NCBI GenBank assembly: GCA_022494885.1
Contig: JAGVSM010003565.1
Location: 1-64,000 of the forward strand
Length of the DNA stretch: 64,000 nucleotides
Direction: 5' to 3'
Source of the DNA: Micrasema longulum
Taxonomy: Eukaryota > Arthropoda > Insecta > Trichoptera > Brachycentridae
Shown: one piece after another, positions 22,152 through 33,321 of the stretch
How the letters are laid out: each line of letters opens with the position of its first letter
Numbering within the stretch: the first letter of the stretch is position 1
Notes under the pieces: generated by a model
Database searches by the model: none
The model's input: only the letters and a program-made list of their open reading frames with translations
What the model was told of the DNA's origin: nothing
Translations under genes and position numbers: made by a program

Positions 22152-22319
22152 GTAAGCAATTAAGAGTTCAATTTAAAGTATAAGTGAAACCGACTGGAAA
22201 ACCCTCAGTATTTCGGATTTCCGGTATGTGGAAGGACTGCTTTTACTCCAGGTAAGCTATTTAGACCTATTAGGATGTTTTTTATGTTAGGTCATGTGTG
22301 GAAATTGCTTAGAAAACAA

Positions 22320-22880
22320 AAAAATATCCCAAAAAAACATTCAAACTGTAAGAGGTCATCTTGGACATTTCAGTGGCCTTCATGGTGTAATGACACTTGA
22401 TTTAGGCACGAAAGTCTCTGAATTTGAGGATGATGATGGTCTGGAAAGGATTTGTTTAAAATGATCTGTGTCTTTTTTGTATTAATATTAAGAGCCAGAT
22501 GAACGGAATATTTCTGCAGTCAGTCGAAAACTTCCTAAAGATCACTAATTGATTTTTAAGAAATAACCGCATAGTCAGCGTAATCCAAGTTGTACAACTT
22601 TAGGCAAAGTTTACATATGTTCCTCGGTCAAGTGGTATCGATTTATATCAAATAAAACAATATAATGAATAATAACGGCACGAAGAAGCAGCCTTGCCTC
22701 ACTTCAATGAATACCCAGAACCAATCAGTCGAAGAGCTACTGATTCTCACACGCCAATTGCTATGTACGTAGAACATCCTTGTAACACCAATGATCTTGA
22801 AAGGAATTACGTACGCACCAAGAATTATCCAGAGTGACGATGATGCGGACTGTCAAATGCTTTCTCGAAGTCAATGAAGG
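22320..22880 (-). pseudogene. LINE reverse transcriptase domain, decayed
   Basis: On the minus strand, with frameshifts and stops, the order is FIDFEKAFDS (polymerase motif A), then IPFKIIGVTRMFY, V.FIEVRQGC..VPLLF (motif B), LDYADYAV (motif C, normally YADD) and LNINTKKTQI. This is the palm of a non-LTR reverse transcriptase. The second catalytic Asp of motif C is changed to Tyr and several stops interrupt it, so it is dead. It is the only polymerase core I found in the window; the other LINE pieces are C-terminal. Confidence 0.75.
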
Positions 22881-23249
22881 AACACGTATACATAATAATA
22901 CGGACGTATTCATTTGATTGTTTTCGGAGAGTACGTCTGATATTTGGATATTGTCGGCAAAAATATCTATTTATTTCTAAGCAGTCGGTATCTAAATATT
23001 TTAAACTAAAATGTTAATTATTTTTTAACTGTATTTTGCTATTTTGAGTTACACCATTAAATTTAAAAATGAAAATTGAATTCCGAATTTACTCAAAAAT
23101 TGTTTCGCAATGAAAAATATGAAGCTTATGAGATAATTATTTGTTTTCAAGCAAAATCTTAAATTTATATTATAAATACTTAGATTCAACTTGAAAACAA
23201 ATAAGTTACTTGAAAATGTATTAAGAAACTCTTGTATTTATTTAATGTT

Positions 23250-23420
23250 GATTATCTGAGGTGAAACATTGAAATGATTGATTACGAAATTCATTAACAG
23301 CTTTGTAATCATTAATTACTGCGCGTGCAGTGGCTATTTAAATTAATTAATGGGTAATTCAAATACTTTAAATATTTTGGTGTAAATTATTGTAAATAAA
23401 AACGAAATTCGTTTAAAAAT
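23250..23420 (+). promoter_or_regulatory. Possible intronic regulatory patch (homeodomain-like sites)
   Basis: Non-repetitive stretch with clustered TAATCATTAATTACT, AAATTAATTAATGGGTAATT and TGATTGATTACG strings around a GC-rich GCGCGTGCAGTGGC. ATTA-type cores are what homeodomain factors bind, but AT-rich introns produce them by chance. No conservation evidence is available here. Confidence 0.15.
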
Positions 23421-23499
23421 ATTACAAGCCAAACATTAGGACGAAGGATATAAACGACAATTTCATTAAATAAATTGTCATTAACAAATAACAACAGAA

Positions 23500-23840
23500 T
23501 GCAGAACATTTTAAAGAATTAAATATAGAAGTCTGGGCATTTACAAGGCTTATGACTTGTCATTGTCTGGTTTAAGTGGCCATTTTACACACTATGTAGC
23601 ATTCATCATTCTGCTTATCAATATTTCTTCAATTATTTATTCTGTTGTTTTTTATCTTCGATTAAAATTAACTCCCAAGGGAGTTGAATTCAGTTCTTGT
23701 CTACAAAAATTTGTCTAGACTTCCATATTCCCTTCTATAAAAAATGTTCTCCATCCCTGTTATAATTTGTTAATCTTAATAATTTCCTAGGGGGAGAAAT
23801 CCAGTATTTTGTCAACAAACATTTGGATAAACTCAAAATA
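23500..23840. mobile_element. MITE-A copy
   Basis: GAAGTCTGGGCATTTACAAG, TTAAGTGGCCATTTTACACA, then GTCTAGACTTCCATATTCCC and CTCCATCCCTGTTATAATTT, with the outer block GGGGAGAAATCCAGTATTTT and CAAACATTTGGATAAACTCA. Both arms are present but the centre is deleted or rearranged. Confidence 0.65.
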
Positions 23841-23996
23841 TTAAAACAATTTATTGTTTTATTACATGTTTTAGTATCATACACCAAAGGATTTGAGCTT
23901 CAAACGCTTATTGACTCAAATACTTGTGCCTTCTTCCAAATCGGTCTCTCAATGCTGAGGATCGTGATCACCATAAACACTTCTGATTTGTCTGTT

Positions 23997-24530
23997 CTAC
24001 CTCTGTCTGTCCTCAGCCCGACGAACATCAAACTTTAGCCCCGAAGCCACCTTTATTTGGTCAGTCCATCTATATGGGATTCTATCCCGGCTTTTCCTAC
24101 CTTCAACTCGGCCAGACATCATTGCCTTTTCTAGATTGTCTGGCTCAAATCTAGCAATATGTCCAAAGAAAGACAGTATCCTTCTCAAACACGCCACTAA
24201 TAGACGAGTTGTAATATGGAGCTCTTCCAGTATCGATGCATTCGTCCTTCTGGCTGTGCCTTGGCACACACAGCCGCCTTCTCCAACACCACATCTCAAA
24301 TGCATCGATTCTCTTCCTCTCGCATGCACGCATTGTCCACGTTTCCGCCCCATATAGAAAAACGGAGAATACCAGGGCTTCCATCAACCGATTTTTTGTG
24401 CTTATTGATGTACCTCGATCTCGCCAAATCTTCTCCAAACGGTTCATTGCTTCTTTAGCCATTTGAATCCTGCGACTAATCTCAGGTCTACAACTGCCGT
24501 TATTGGAGATAAGCGAACCGAGGTACACAA
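23997..24530 (-). pseudogene. RTE-like LINE ORF2 C-terminus, frameshifted
   Basis: Minus strand, first frame (24530-24250): YLGSLISNNGSCRPEISRRI, then LMEALVFSVFLYGAETWTM and FEMWCWRRRL. After a frameshift near 24250 the text continues TARRTNASILEELHITTRLL, RILSFFGHIARFEPDNLEKA and ending in RRAEDRQR. It aligns throughout with the + strand copy at 29892-30614, so both belong to one family. Antisense to the gene and broken. Confidence 0.8.
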
Positions 24531-24736
24531 AGTCTACGTAATTGGTTGAAAATATGCAAACGCTTATTGGCTCAGATCATTTTCCAAAATTCGCTGAAGA
24601 CTTGCGTGATTGGTAATAAACGTGCAAGTGCTCATTGGATTAAATAAATTTGCCCTAACGTGTTTGTGCTTAATACCCATGTAATTGGTTCGAACCATGC
24701 AATACCTTGTGTGGTTGATATGCAGCGGTTTCCAAT

Positions 24737-25174
24737 CTGTAGCTAAATCACAAATAACTAAAATATTGGCCAGTATCGGAACAGCAACTGACGGTTCCAC
24801 GACAGAAGAACTACTATGAAGATTGAACAATGGGGAGTGTAGTACCAAAACTGTTTTATTTAATACCTGTTAAAAATTTTAAGGAAAAAACCTAATTACA
24901 TAAAAAAAAAATAGTCAAAAACTTATTAAAAACAGCAAGTGAAACTTAAGTGTGCACATAAATATATTATACTCTTTATCTTTTAATAAACTATGTAGGT
25001 ACTTTCCATTTATAAATAAAAAAAATATGTAACGTAACCCGCAAACAAGCCTCAGCTTTGCGGTAACAAAAATAAAATTATGTATGTTATTTTATTTGTT
25101 AAAAAAATATTTTTTTTTTAAATGTTTAGCATATTTTTAAAGAACGTTGATAGTTATTTGTGATTAAGCTGCTG
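24737..25174. mobile_element. 438-bp element with terminal inverted repeats
   Basis: Left end CTGTAGCTAAATCACAAATA continuing ACTA; right end is the inverse, TAGTTATTTGTGATTAAGCT then GCTG. A second, larger element with the same termini is at 46619-47559. Interior AT-rich, non-coding. Superfamily unassigned. Confidence 0.65.
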
Positions 25175-25294
25175 AGTGGTATTCTGAATGGAATTGCGCG
25201 CAAAGAGATCGCATTGTTAGCGTGTATTTAGTACCTAAATACGCGTTGAAAATGCGTTTTTTTCGCACGCCTTTGTGTTTAGAGTATCACTCCT

Positions 25295-25350
25295 AGGAGG
25301 CGCGCCTCCAAGGAGAGGCGGGGACTATGCCAGGGGAGGCGCCATTAAAA
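25295..25350. other. GC-rich palindromic patch
   Basis: GGAGGCGCGCCTCC is a 14-base perfect palindrome, followed within 30 bases by GGGGAGGCGCC. It stands out strongly in roughly 30% GC surroundings and lies just 5' of the hAT transposase fragment, so it may belong to that element. Confidence 0.4.
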
Positions 25351-25421
25351 AAAGAAAATTGTTGAATTATATAATTTTGAATAAATCTTGGCCGAGAGTA
25401 TGGATCTTTGTAGGTATTGCA

Positions 25422-25648
25422 AATAAATGCGGGTACTTCTACCGTTTGTAACGCCTTATTTATGTAAAACGGGCTATCCGGCATTGGCTGCAATGAAAAC
25501 CAAATATGGAGCCAGGTTAGTAGTCAAAAAGGAGATACGAGTGGCACTCTTCACATTGCTCCCAAGATTTGATAAACTTTGTGCCAATGAACAACAACAA
25601 CAGAAGGATTTTAGCTGGTTAGATATTCTTGCACAAATATATATCTAA
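25422..25648 (+). pseudogene. hAT transposase C-terminal (dimerisation) fragment, ZBED5-like
   Basis: Frame reads VLLPFVTPYLCKTGYPALAA, then MKTKYGARLVVKKEIRVALF, LLPRFDKLCANEQQQQ. This fits the hAT-family C-terminus (LLPF.T.YLCE.GFSAL...KTK.R.RL..E.dLR.....I.PR...LC...Q), particularly the group domesticated as ZBED5/FAM200 in vertebrates. The rest of the transposase is absent and a stop precedes the fragment in frame. Family call from remembered consensus; a profile search (Dimer_Tnp_hAT) would settle it. Confidence 0.65.
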
Positions 25649-26699
25649 CTGTATACTGGTAGTTTAACTTAAGCTGGCGCGTTTAGAAAACTCACACTAA
25701 CGCATTTAAAATCTACAGGATGTTAATTGAAAAAAAAGTTGTATTAAATTTTAACAAAATGTGCTATCTTTTTTTTAAATTCGGTGTTGCATCAGAGAGT
25801 TGTGTACCTATATGAAAAAAAAAATTGGTAAAGAAAATGTAACATTAGTTTACTATAATACTTTGTTTCATAATTTAATATTTTTAAAATATTTTTTTTT
25901 AATTTTGTGATTTACTAATTAAAGTCCTTCCAAGAACAAGGGGCAATTTAAATTTGAAAAAATATATTTTTTATATTAAATTACTCTAGAACTAGAATGC
26001 GAAATTGTGTAGATTGTTTTAAGTATATAAATAACAAGATTTATTGTCTATTTTTAAGCGTGTATACATATTTTCTCCGATATAATTTTTACTGTGCATT
26101 TTAATTACATTTTATTAATTATTATTATGATGAACAGAAAATATTAAATTAAAATCATGCTTGTTTAAAATAAATACTCGTAAATATATGACATTTTCTT
26201 AAGTAATTGCTTTATTTCGTTCTAATCCAAAAAAGATTTTTAAAAACATTTAATATGACATCAAGACTTTTAAAAAAAGTATTCTGTACATTAAACATAT
26301 TTTGTGTAAGTTTTGCGAAAGCGCCATCACTGCATAATCGACCTATTTATGATTGAATTAAATGAAAATACCTACATAACTACGTAACTTAATACTCGTA
26401 CATATTATTATATTTTTACTATTAAGAATCGCAGCAAAATTCAGACGAACGCAGAAGCACCCTGCGTATATTGTATTACCATATTATTAGCAACTAATAA
26501 AGCAATAGTTGTCTATGTCACGCTCATAAGCGCGTCTGAGCGCGAGAGAGACAGATATTATTTTCATAATGCGTATGCCGTGAGATGTCATACCATGGGC
26601 TAATTCACTGATACTACACAATGCGTATGTGTAAGTATAGCGCACGAGCCAGCTTATAAAAATGCACAAGTAGATGCCCATGGTATCCTTGCTCGGGTA

Positions 26700-26950
26700 A
26701 ACTTTAATCTACCTCGCCGTAACTTGCGTACCGATCCTCTCTTGCGCACCAATCCAATATTTGCTGTGTGAAATTAAAAAACTAACATCGGATTCTTTTC
26801 CCCTCTGCCAAAGATCCTCAGAACAGTGAACAAAATTTCATTAACAGGTTATGTCGATGTGTTCCTACAGCAAGGGCAAGCATTCAAGAAGCAAGCGGTG
26901 TTGTCACTCCTGACTGACGATGACACACTTGCCATGTCCGCCTAGATTAT
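26700..26950 (+). pseudogene. Possible decayed retroelement ORF end
   Basis: FNLPRRNLRTDPLLRTNP in one frame resembles the RR..R......RTN pattern of Jockey-like tails. A second frame is open from 26850 (GYVDVFLQQGQAFKKQ...TLAMSA, stop near 26946). Codon-like composition here is higher in GC than around. I cannot name it with confidence. Confidence 0.25.
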
Positions 26951-27174
26951 GCCATATTTATACCTTTGGTTAATTATACCTTTTGTAAATTTAAATAAAT
27001 TTTAAGACTGTTAAGATTAAGTATTACTCATTAATGCCAATCTGTTAGGGCTAACTTAAGCCTGTTGATTGGTTTAAAAAAAAAACAACCCTCACATTCA
27101 ATTCAACCTCTAAAATAAATATACATAAACGTATATGTTATAGCATAAACCTTGTTATTATTCTGTTAATAAGG

Positions 27175-27430
27175 AACTTTAGCCCTACGAAAAATTGGAT
27201 ACAATAAATGTTTTATTGTGCGCGGTAAAAATTTAAGTATTAAATTGTACTGCAAAGCTTCCTAAAAATGAACGAAAAAATAATTAATTTTTTTAAAACG
27301 GACTACTTTGAATGACGTCACAGGTTCATATAAATCAACCTATGATATGAGAGCTATGGAAGATTTCCGGTTTGCTAGTCATGGATAGACCAATGAGAAG
27401 AACTGAATGAGAATAAATAAAAAAGGTGTT
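27175..27430 (+). repeat. Dispersed repeat R5
   Basis: CCCTACGAAAAATTGGATAC, GCGCGGTAAAAATTTAAGTA, TAAATTGTACTGCAAAGCTT, AATGACGTCACAGGTTC and CTATGATATGAGAGCTATGG match 36400-36720 and 39265-39560. Contains TGACGTCAC (27313-27321). Class unknown. Confidence 0.6.
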
Positions 27431-27939
27431 TTTATATTGGTATGGAAAATTAATACCAGTTGAAAACACTAACTAAAATCCGTTTTATTAAATAAAAAAT
27501 AACAATTCGGATGAACATATTCATAAAAAATACATCAATTAAATCAAATAAGGTCACAGACTAGTTGGAATTTGACCTTAAATAATGCAAATAACAACGG
27601 AAGGAATCAGGTACTCTAACGAGAGTCAAACTGTCAAAATGTGAATTCCATTTAGGCGAAATTGCGGATTGCAATCTAACGGACAAAAATAAACGACATA
27701 AAGAAGATTATCAGCCATTGGGAAACAAAAACATGACTTTTTTATTTAATTTATTATGATAAAAGTTAGTCTTTGTTTGAAAATACGGTCTCAAATGGTT
27801 AAGACCCACACATTTGGTTAAACACATGCAAATGCTAATTTTCGCAAACCGTTTTGCCAGAATGTGTTTAAGACCCAGTAAATTAGTTAAAAATTAGACA
27901 TAAATATTGTTTTTAAATTCATCCTGATATCAAAATATT

Positions 27940-28230
27940 TTGAGTTTGTTTATATTAACATATTACAACAGAGATGCAGAACATTTAATAAAAGGAAATA
28001 TAGAAGTCTAGGCATCTACAGGGCTTATGAACTGTCAATGGCTGGTTTGAGTGGCCGCTTTACACACTGTGTAACATTCACCATTCTGCCTAAATTTGAA
28101 CATCTATATTCCTTCAATTCTTTCATCTGTTGATGTTTGTGAAGTCATATTTTTGTAGTTTGTGAAGCCTTATCTTAAATGATACCTTATCTTAAATGTT
28201 CTTCATCTCTGTTGTAATATGTCATCCTGA
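27940..28230. mobile_element. MITE-A copy, left arm plus short right terminus
   Basis: ACAACAGAGATGCAGAACAT, GAAGTCTAGGCATCTACAGG, GTGTAACATTCACCATTCTG and TTTCATCTGTTGATGTTTGT, then only the far end GTTCTTCATCTCTGTTGTAA of the opposite arm. This is an internal deletion of the palindrome. Confidence 0.75.
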
Positions 28231-28319
28231 TATTTTACCGTACACATTTATGGCAAATTAAGTTCGACGACAATGCTGCCTACCAACATACAGTAACCAT
28301 TAAAAAAAAAAATTAAAGC

Positions 28320-28450
28320 TGTTTTATACGTAAGCTTTTCCATTCCGGATTGATGCTGTTATACAGTTTAGGGCCCAAGAATATATAACACCTCTGAAAG
28401 AATGCTGTCCTAGTTTTTGGTGTTACTACATAATTGTTTATCGCAGCCGT
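28320..28450 (-). pseudogene. LINE ORF2 C-terminal scrap
   Basis: Minus strand reads TPKTRTAFFQRCYIFLGPKL then YNSINPEWKS. This is the terminal '(S)..F.G...YN.LP.....' pattern of CR1/Jockey-like LINEs, in a piece of about 40 codons. Confidence 0.55.
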
Positions 28451-28469
28451 GTACTATATTCATGAACGT

Positions 28470-28660
28470 AACATCTTTATATGTATAAACTTAATGTATT
28501 TATTTAATATGTAATATATTTTCTTTACTAACTTTGTATACTTTGTGGAAATCTGTTATTTGTTCTGAGTTTATACACTATATCCGTTTGTTTACTATAA
28601 ACATGTATGTAGTACTGTTGGTTTCCCAAATGAAATAAAATAAATTAATTAATTAATGAC
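28470..28660 (+). mobile_element. LINE 3' UTR with A-rich tail
   Basis: ACTTTGTATACTTTGTGGAA, ATCTGTTATTTGTTCTGAGT, TTATACACTATATCCGTTTG, then TTGGTTTCCCAAATGAAATAA and an AATTAATTAATT end. Aligns with 47900-48085. Confidence 0.65.
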
Positions 28661-28864
28661 GAGTAAGGTTTGCATTCCCAATAGATGACGCTCGTCAACC
28701 CGAATATTATCAGCACATTAATTTTCACCATCCGAATGAATATGTACATCTGCAAAGCCTTAAACCACCTAGTTTGCACGATAAAACCGTCTACTGTCAC
28801 TATCACACCAATGAGCACCTACTGAAAACTGGATGTGACAGAAGTCATTTTTTCTTTTTCAAAG

Positions 28865-29060
28865 AAATATTAGCGCCCTTATAATTTTCCCAGATATTTC
28901 AATTTAAGTTGCCATTTTCAACGAGTTGTAAATAACTTACTATTAGAAAATGGAAATCAAATTGGGGTAGAGTGGGGCTCGAACCTTGGACCTCCGAGGG
29001 TCCGTGAGTCCGCAACGCTAGCCACGGGACCACAACCCGACTCGAAATATAGGGTGATAA
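28865..29060 (-). mobile_element. SINE, family S3 (tRNA-derived), best copy
   Basis: In reverse complement: CGGGTTGTGGTCCCGTGGCT, AGCGTTGCGGACTCACGGAC, then AGGTCCAAGGTTCGAGCCCC (B-box), body CAATTTGATTTCCATTTTCT and a far end near ATAAGGGCGCTAATAT. Four copies in the window (8880, 28865, 42625, 51190). Confidence 0.75.
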
Positions 29061-29236
29061 TTTTATTATTTATTTAAAACAACAAGCACTAATAAGTACT
29101 TTGGCGGACTGATTGCTAAAAAACAATATTTTTTAGCCAACCAAAAAACAGACTGGTCCAAGAAGAGATAGTCAAAAATTTGTACCAAAAAACCATAAAT
29201 ATTTATCAAAAGAAATAAACATAACTACTACTACCA

Positions 29237-29653
29237 TCACGCCATTTCCCCGTAAGGGTAGGCAGAGAAAATAGACCGCCACACACGTCTATCCTGGCAT
29301 ACATTCCTAGTTTCTTCCACATTCATAAATCTTGTCATACATGCCTTTCGGTTCTGTCTTCTTTTGACATGATCAGACTTAAGATTTTGGTTTATCTGAT
29401 TATGCCACGTCTTCTTTGGTTGTCCTTGTCTCACGTTGCCGTTTAATTTCACCACATATACTTGTTCCACCATTCTTTTGTCGTCCATTCGTTCCACATG
29501 ACCAAACCATCTCAGAGACCCATTCTTAATCTTATAAGTTATACTTGACTCAGATTTACACTCTCGCCCGATTTCATCAAACTCGTATATACATAAAAAA
29601 AACGATTTACAAAAAATAATACCTGTTTTGAATTGGGGAGATAAAACTTGCAC
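29237..29653 (-). pseudogene. LINE ORF2 C-terminus (RTE/Dong-like)
   Basis: Minus-strand frame: GSLRWFGHVERMDDKRMVEQ, GQPKKTWHNQINQNL, KACMTRFMNVEETRNVCQDR and RVWRSIFSAYPYGEMA at the stop (29237). The GH.eRM...R.v......g.R..GRP...W.D.i...........A..R..Wr pattern is typical. The same tail, more decayed, lies on the minus strand at 49925-50420. The first 30 codons of the open frame are not similar and are chance. Confidence 0.75.
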
Positions 29654-29891
29654 ATATAAACTTTTTTTAAAAGTACATTATGTTAAACATATTAAATGAT
29701 GAGGAATGTGGGATCAGATAATAATTTTAGAAGGAGAGAGAAAGAAGAACCCAGGAAAAAAAGGCATACAAATATGTACTCTAAAAAAAAAACAGTAAGT
29801 TTCTAGGAGTTCGGGATTCTGAGGATATTATAATAATGTTTCAAACGTTTTATGGAGGTGGCTAGAGAGCCATAAACAATTGACCAAATAG

Positions 29892-30614
29892 ATGCTGCTA
29901 GTTCAGATCTGGGACTCAATGAATATGAGCAAAACTAAGCTTATGATTATTGATCGAGCTAATAAAGTAGCACCATTATCCTTACTGCGCAACTTAGAAA
30001 GAGTCAACAATTTCATTTATTTAGGTTCTCGCATCAGCGATGGCGGTGGGTGTGAAGGTGAAATACGGCGACGTGTTGGTATTGCCAAAGGTGCTATGAG
30101 TCGGCTGGTGAAGATCTGGAAGAATCGCAGTATAACCATTAACACCAAAAAGAGACTGGTGGAAGGCTTGGTTTTATCAGTGTTCATGTACGGTGTGGAG
30201 TGATGGACACTGAGGGAATCTGAAATGAAAAAAATCGAAGTTTTCGAGATGTGGTGTTGGCGGCAAGTGCTGCGGATTCCGCGGACGGCCAGACGTACCA
30301 ATGCATCTATTCTCCAAGAACTGGACATAGAAGAAAGACTGATATCCATGTGCGAGAAAAAAATCCTGCAGTTTTTTGGGCATATTTCCAGGGGAGACTA
30401 TTATAGTTTGGAGAAAACTATTCTCCTGGGAAGTTTCAAAGGGACAAGGTCGCGTGGACGTCAACCGACAAGATGGAGCGGCACAGTCACTAAGTTATCA
30501 GAATCATCACTGACGAATGCCTATAGAAGAGCACAAGACCGTTCCAGATGGAGGGAGACTGTCCACAGACGAGCCATGCCTGGAGTCAGGCGTAATCACC
30601 ATCCTCAGACATGA
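29892..30614 (+). pseudogene. RTE-like LINE ORF2 C-terminus with one nonsense codon
   Basis: One reading frame throughout: FIYLGSRISDGGGCEGEIRR, SRLVKIWKNRSITINTKKRL, LVLSVFMYGVE, then TGA at 30201-30203, then WTLRESEMKKIEVFEMWCWR, TARRTNASILQELDIEERLI, ILQFFGHISRG and YRRAQDRSRWRETVHR. The single stop replaces the Thr normally found in YG.ETW. Upstream polymerase and endonuclease parts are missing. Same family as 23997-24530 but opposite strand. Confidence 0.85.
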
Positions 30615-31319
30615 GGCACGGATTGAAGAGAGAAAGAGGGTGAATTTTTTTATTTGAAGAGGTAGCTCATTCCAAAGTCTAACAGCTTGAACGGAAAAGG
30701 AAAGCTAAAAAATGATGTGCTCTGTCGAGGAATGGAAAGACTTTTTTCCTGAGAAAAATGAAGCAAAAGACCATGATCAGAAAGTTAAATGAATTTCTCA
30801 GCAAGATATGTGGAGCGCAAAAGTTGTGAAGAATATTATAAAGAAGTGAGAAATATTTCAAGTTTATGCGCTGATAAAAATGAAGCCACTTGAGTTCGGA
30901 ACGAAAGGTAATACATGGTTATACTTTTTGAGATTAAAAATAAAGCGGATGCAACGTTTCAGACGGTCAATAAGTTCCAAAGTAAATTTCATCGGTTTTA
31001 AAAAATATATATATTTGTCAATAGGTCATCAAACAAATTAAATAAAAATATGTTTGTTTATGATTTTTTAAAGTTTTGTAACTTAGAAATTACTCCTATC
31101 GAGAAGTCGCGTGCCGTCGTCGGCGAGTTATGCTGCTATTGGAAGAATAACCACGTAGCTGGCGAAATACACTAAACTTTGTAAAAAATGGTTACCCGGA
31201 TACCGGATATTGGAAATCTAACACAACATATATCAACGCTATACTTGATTGTTTATTGTTCAAATGAGCCTGTGACATTTCAAAGTACTTTATTTTAAAT
31301 ATTTAAGACTAAATATTTT

Positions 31320-31415
31320 AAAAGAAAAACTCCGCTGTGCAATTAAATGCTCTAATTTTTACTAAGTGTGAGAAAACATTTTAATATCTAATTTCCCGTA
31401 GCACTGAAATGCGTT
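31320..31415 (-). repeat. Fragment of repeat R5
   Basis: TTAAATGCTCTAATTTTTAC, TAAGTGTGAGAAAACATTTT and AATTTCCCGTAGCACTGAAA; the R5 end in inverse orientation. Confidence 0.55.
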
Positions 31416-31784
31416 ACTGCAATCACCAGATAAAAACTTACGTCTTTCTAGAGCGTTTTTCAAAAACATTTTTACTTATAAAATAAACATGTTTGAAACG
31501 CTTCTTTAATGCTGTACTCAGGAAAAACGCACAAAAAATGAGAAAATCATACGATTTCGCCATTTGAAAACGAATGTTTTTCAAAAAAAGCACAAACATA
31601 AATTAGATAAAAACAATAATTTTTAAAGCTATTTTCTATTAAAAAAATAAGCTTTAAAGATTTATGTAACTAAAATATAATTTTTTTTGACCGGCAGATT
31701 ACGCCGTTTCAAATTTAGACTTAACTTTGGTATCTCGATTCTCATATAAAGACTAAGTTTTTTTAAAAGAATTTACCCGCTAAA

Positions 31785-31980
31785 CTTCTATTTGGAGGCT
31801 TGTCTGGAGGTGGTAAAATGTGGATATGGAAGGAGATTATGAAAAATATATCACAACACCTAGACCAATAGAGAAAAAATATTTCTTTATTTTTTTCCTT
31901 GCAACTGGCGGGAATCGAACCCACGACGCCAGTTTCAAAGTTAGCCGTCTAACCAACTGCGCCACGGCGCTTGCCAAGTA
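31785..31980 (-). mobile_element. SINE, family S4 (tRNA-derived), minus strand
   Basis: Reverse complement: GCGCCGTGGCGCAGTTGGTT (A-box), AGACGGCTAACTTTGAAACT, GGCGTCGTGGGTTCGATTCC (B-box), then the S4 body seen at 15495-15690. The 3' part of the tRNA-like head cannot close a full acceptor stem, so a functional tRNA is unlikely. Confidence 0.75.
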
Positions 31981-32579
31981 TTAAACTAAAAAAAATCAAA
32001 TGATTTAAAGATAATAGATTCAAAATTAAAAAATCCGGAAGCTTAATTTTATTTTATTGTTTTTGAAAAAAAATACAAGCATTTTAAATCACATTAATTT
32101 TTGTAAAATTTTCCTTTATTTCTACGTAAAATTATGCCTTGGATTATATTTGTTAAAAAAGTTAAGCTTTTAAAATATTCGCCTTTTTTTAAGGAGATAA
32201 TTCTGATTTTAATATTGAATTGCTAACAATATCTTATTTAAGTTTTATGACCAGTACCGGTAAAGGCCACAAGAAACAATTTTTTGTTTTTTTAATATAT
32301 TTTTTTCTATTTTTTTATTTATTCAGATAACAAATAAATATACAATATTACAACTAAATATTTTTTTTACATTAATTAAATACATATAATATTTGCATTA
32401 ACATTTCCCAATGCGTAAAAGAAATAAACAATTCTTGCGTACACAATTGGGGAGTGACGGCTTACAATAGTTTGTTTATTTTATTTTTAAATATTAATAT
32501 TTTTAGAATAACATATTTGAATTACAAAAAAATCTTATAAATGGTGTTTTGAATCAGTGCTACATAAAAATAATGTTTT

Positions 32580-33321
32580 TTATTTATTCACTTTTTTATT
32601 TACACCTTTTATTAAAAATACAATTTTACGTTCACTTAGCCCAGCTAACAAGGGTACATACCCAGTTCCAAGCAAGGCAATTACATTATAATATATGATA
32701 ATAGTTAACAAATTGATAGAGAACACAGACTAATAAAATATAAACTTACTCGTATACATATTTTGATACATTTACATACACACATACACATATGTACACA
32801 TATATATACACATTACACATATACACATGTAGATACACACACACTTACATTCACCCATGCGCATACACATACATACATTCATAAACATAGACAATTTATT
32901 TATAATGCGAAACTTCATGGTTACCATCTCTTTATATATTTTTTAAAATTATTCTTTATTTTCATATTTTATTTTCGACATCCAGTAAGAATCTCCGATC
33001 CGTGGCATGCATCTACCTTTCTGACTCCCTACGACCAATGTCATGAAAGAACGAGGTCAACACCTTCTGCAACTTGACAACACTCGCGTCTTTCCACGAT
33101 TCTGGCAAAAGATTATGGACCTTTTTGCCTCCGTAATAGTGTTGTCTCGATGCCAGAACAATGTTGACCCCTTCACTTAGTATCAGATCCCAATTAGAGT
33201 ATCTTGTATTATGGTTGTGGTTGACGCTTGGGTAAATGTCTCTATTTATGTGTGTAACCACTACCGTTCTCAATATATACTGTTGAATAATATTCAGTAC
33301 TCTAAATTCTTTGAAGAGCAA
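32580..33321 (-). pseudogene. LINE 3' portion: ORF2 C-terminus plus microsatellite-bearing 3' UTR
   Basis: Minus strand 33321-33013: NTRYSNWDLILSEGVNIVLA, SRQHYYGGKKVHNLLPESWK, then FFHDIG. This is the 'NTR......S....ys...r...kvyN.LP......F...l..ll' end of CR1/Jockey-like ORF2. Downstream on the same strand are the 3' UTR, a TGTGTA/TATGTG microsatellite (32765-32880) and an A-rich tail ending near 32580. The UTR aligns with 11640-11990, giving two copies of one family. Short plus-strand open frames over it are chance. Confidence 0.75.

Noticed and set aside
31905..31976. tRNA gene on the minus strand with good A- and B-boxes
   Set aside because: The acceptor-stem ends do not pair, and a SINE body shared with 15495-15690 follows. 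Treated as SINE family S4. The same reasoning applies to 10730-10802, 18300, 20941, 28975, 57389 and 60841.
32763..33077. 104-codon frame rich in His, Thr and Tyr
   Set aside because: Generated by the ACACAT/ACATAC microsatellite in the reverse of a LINE 3' UTR.
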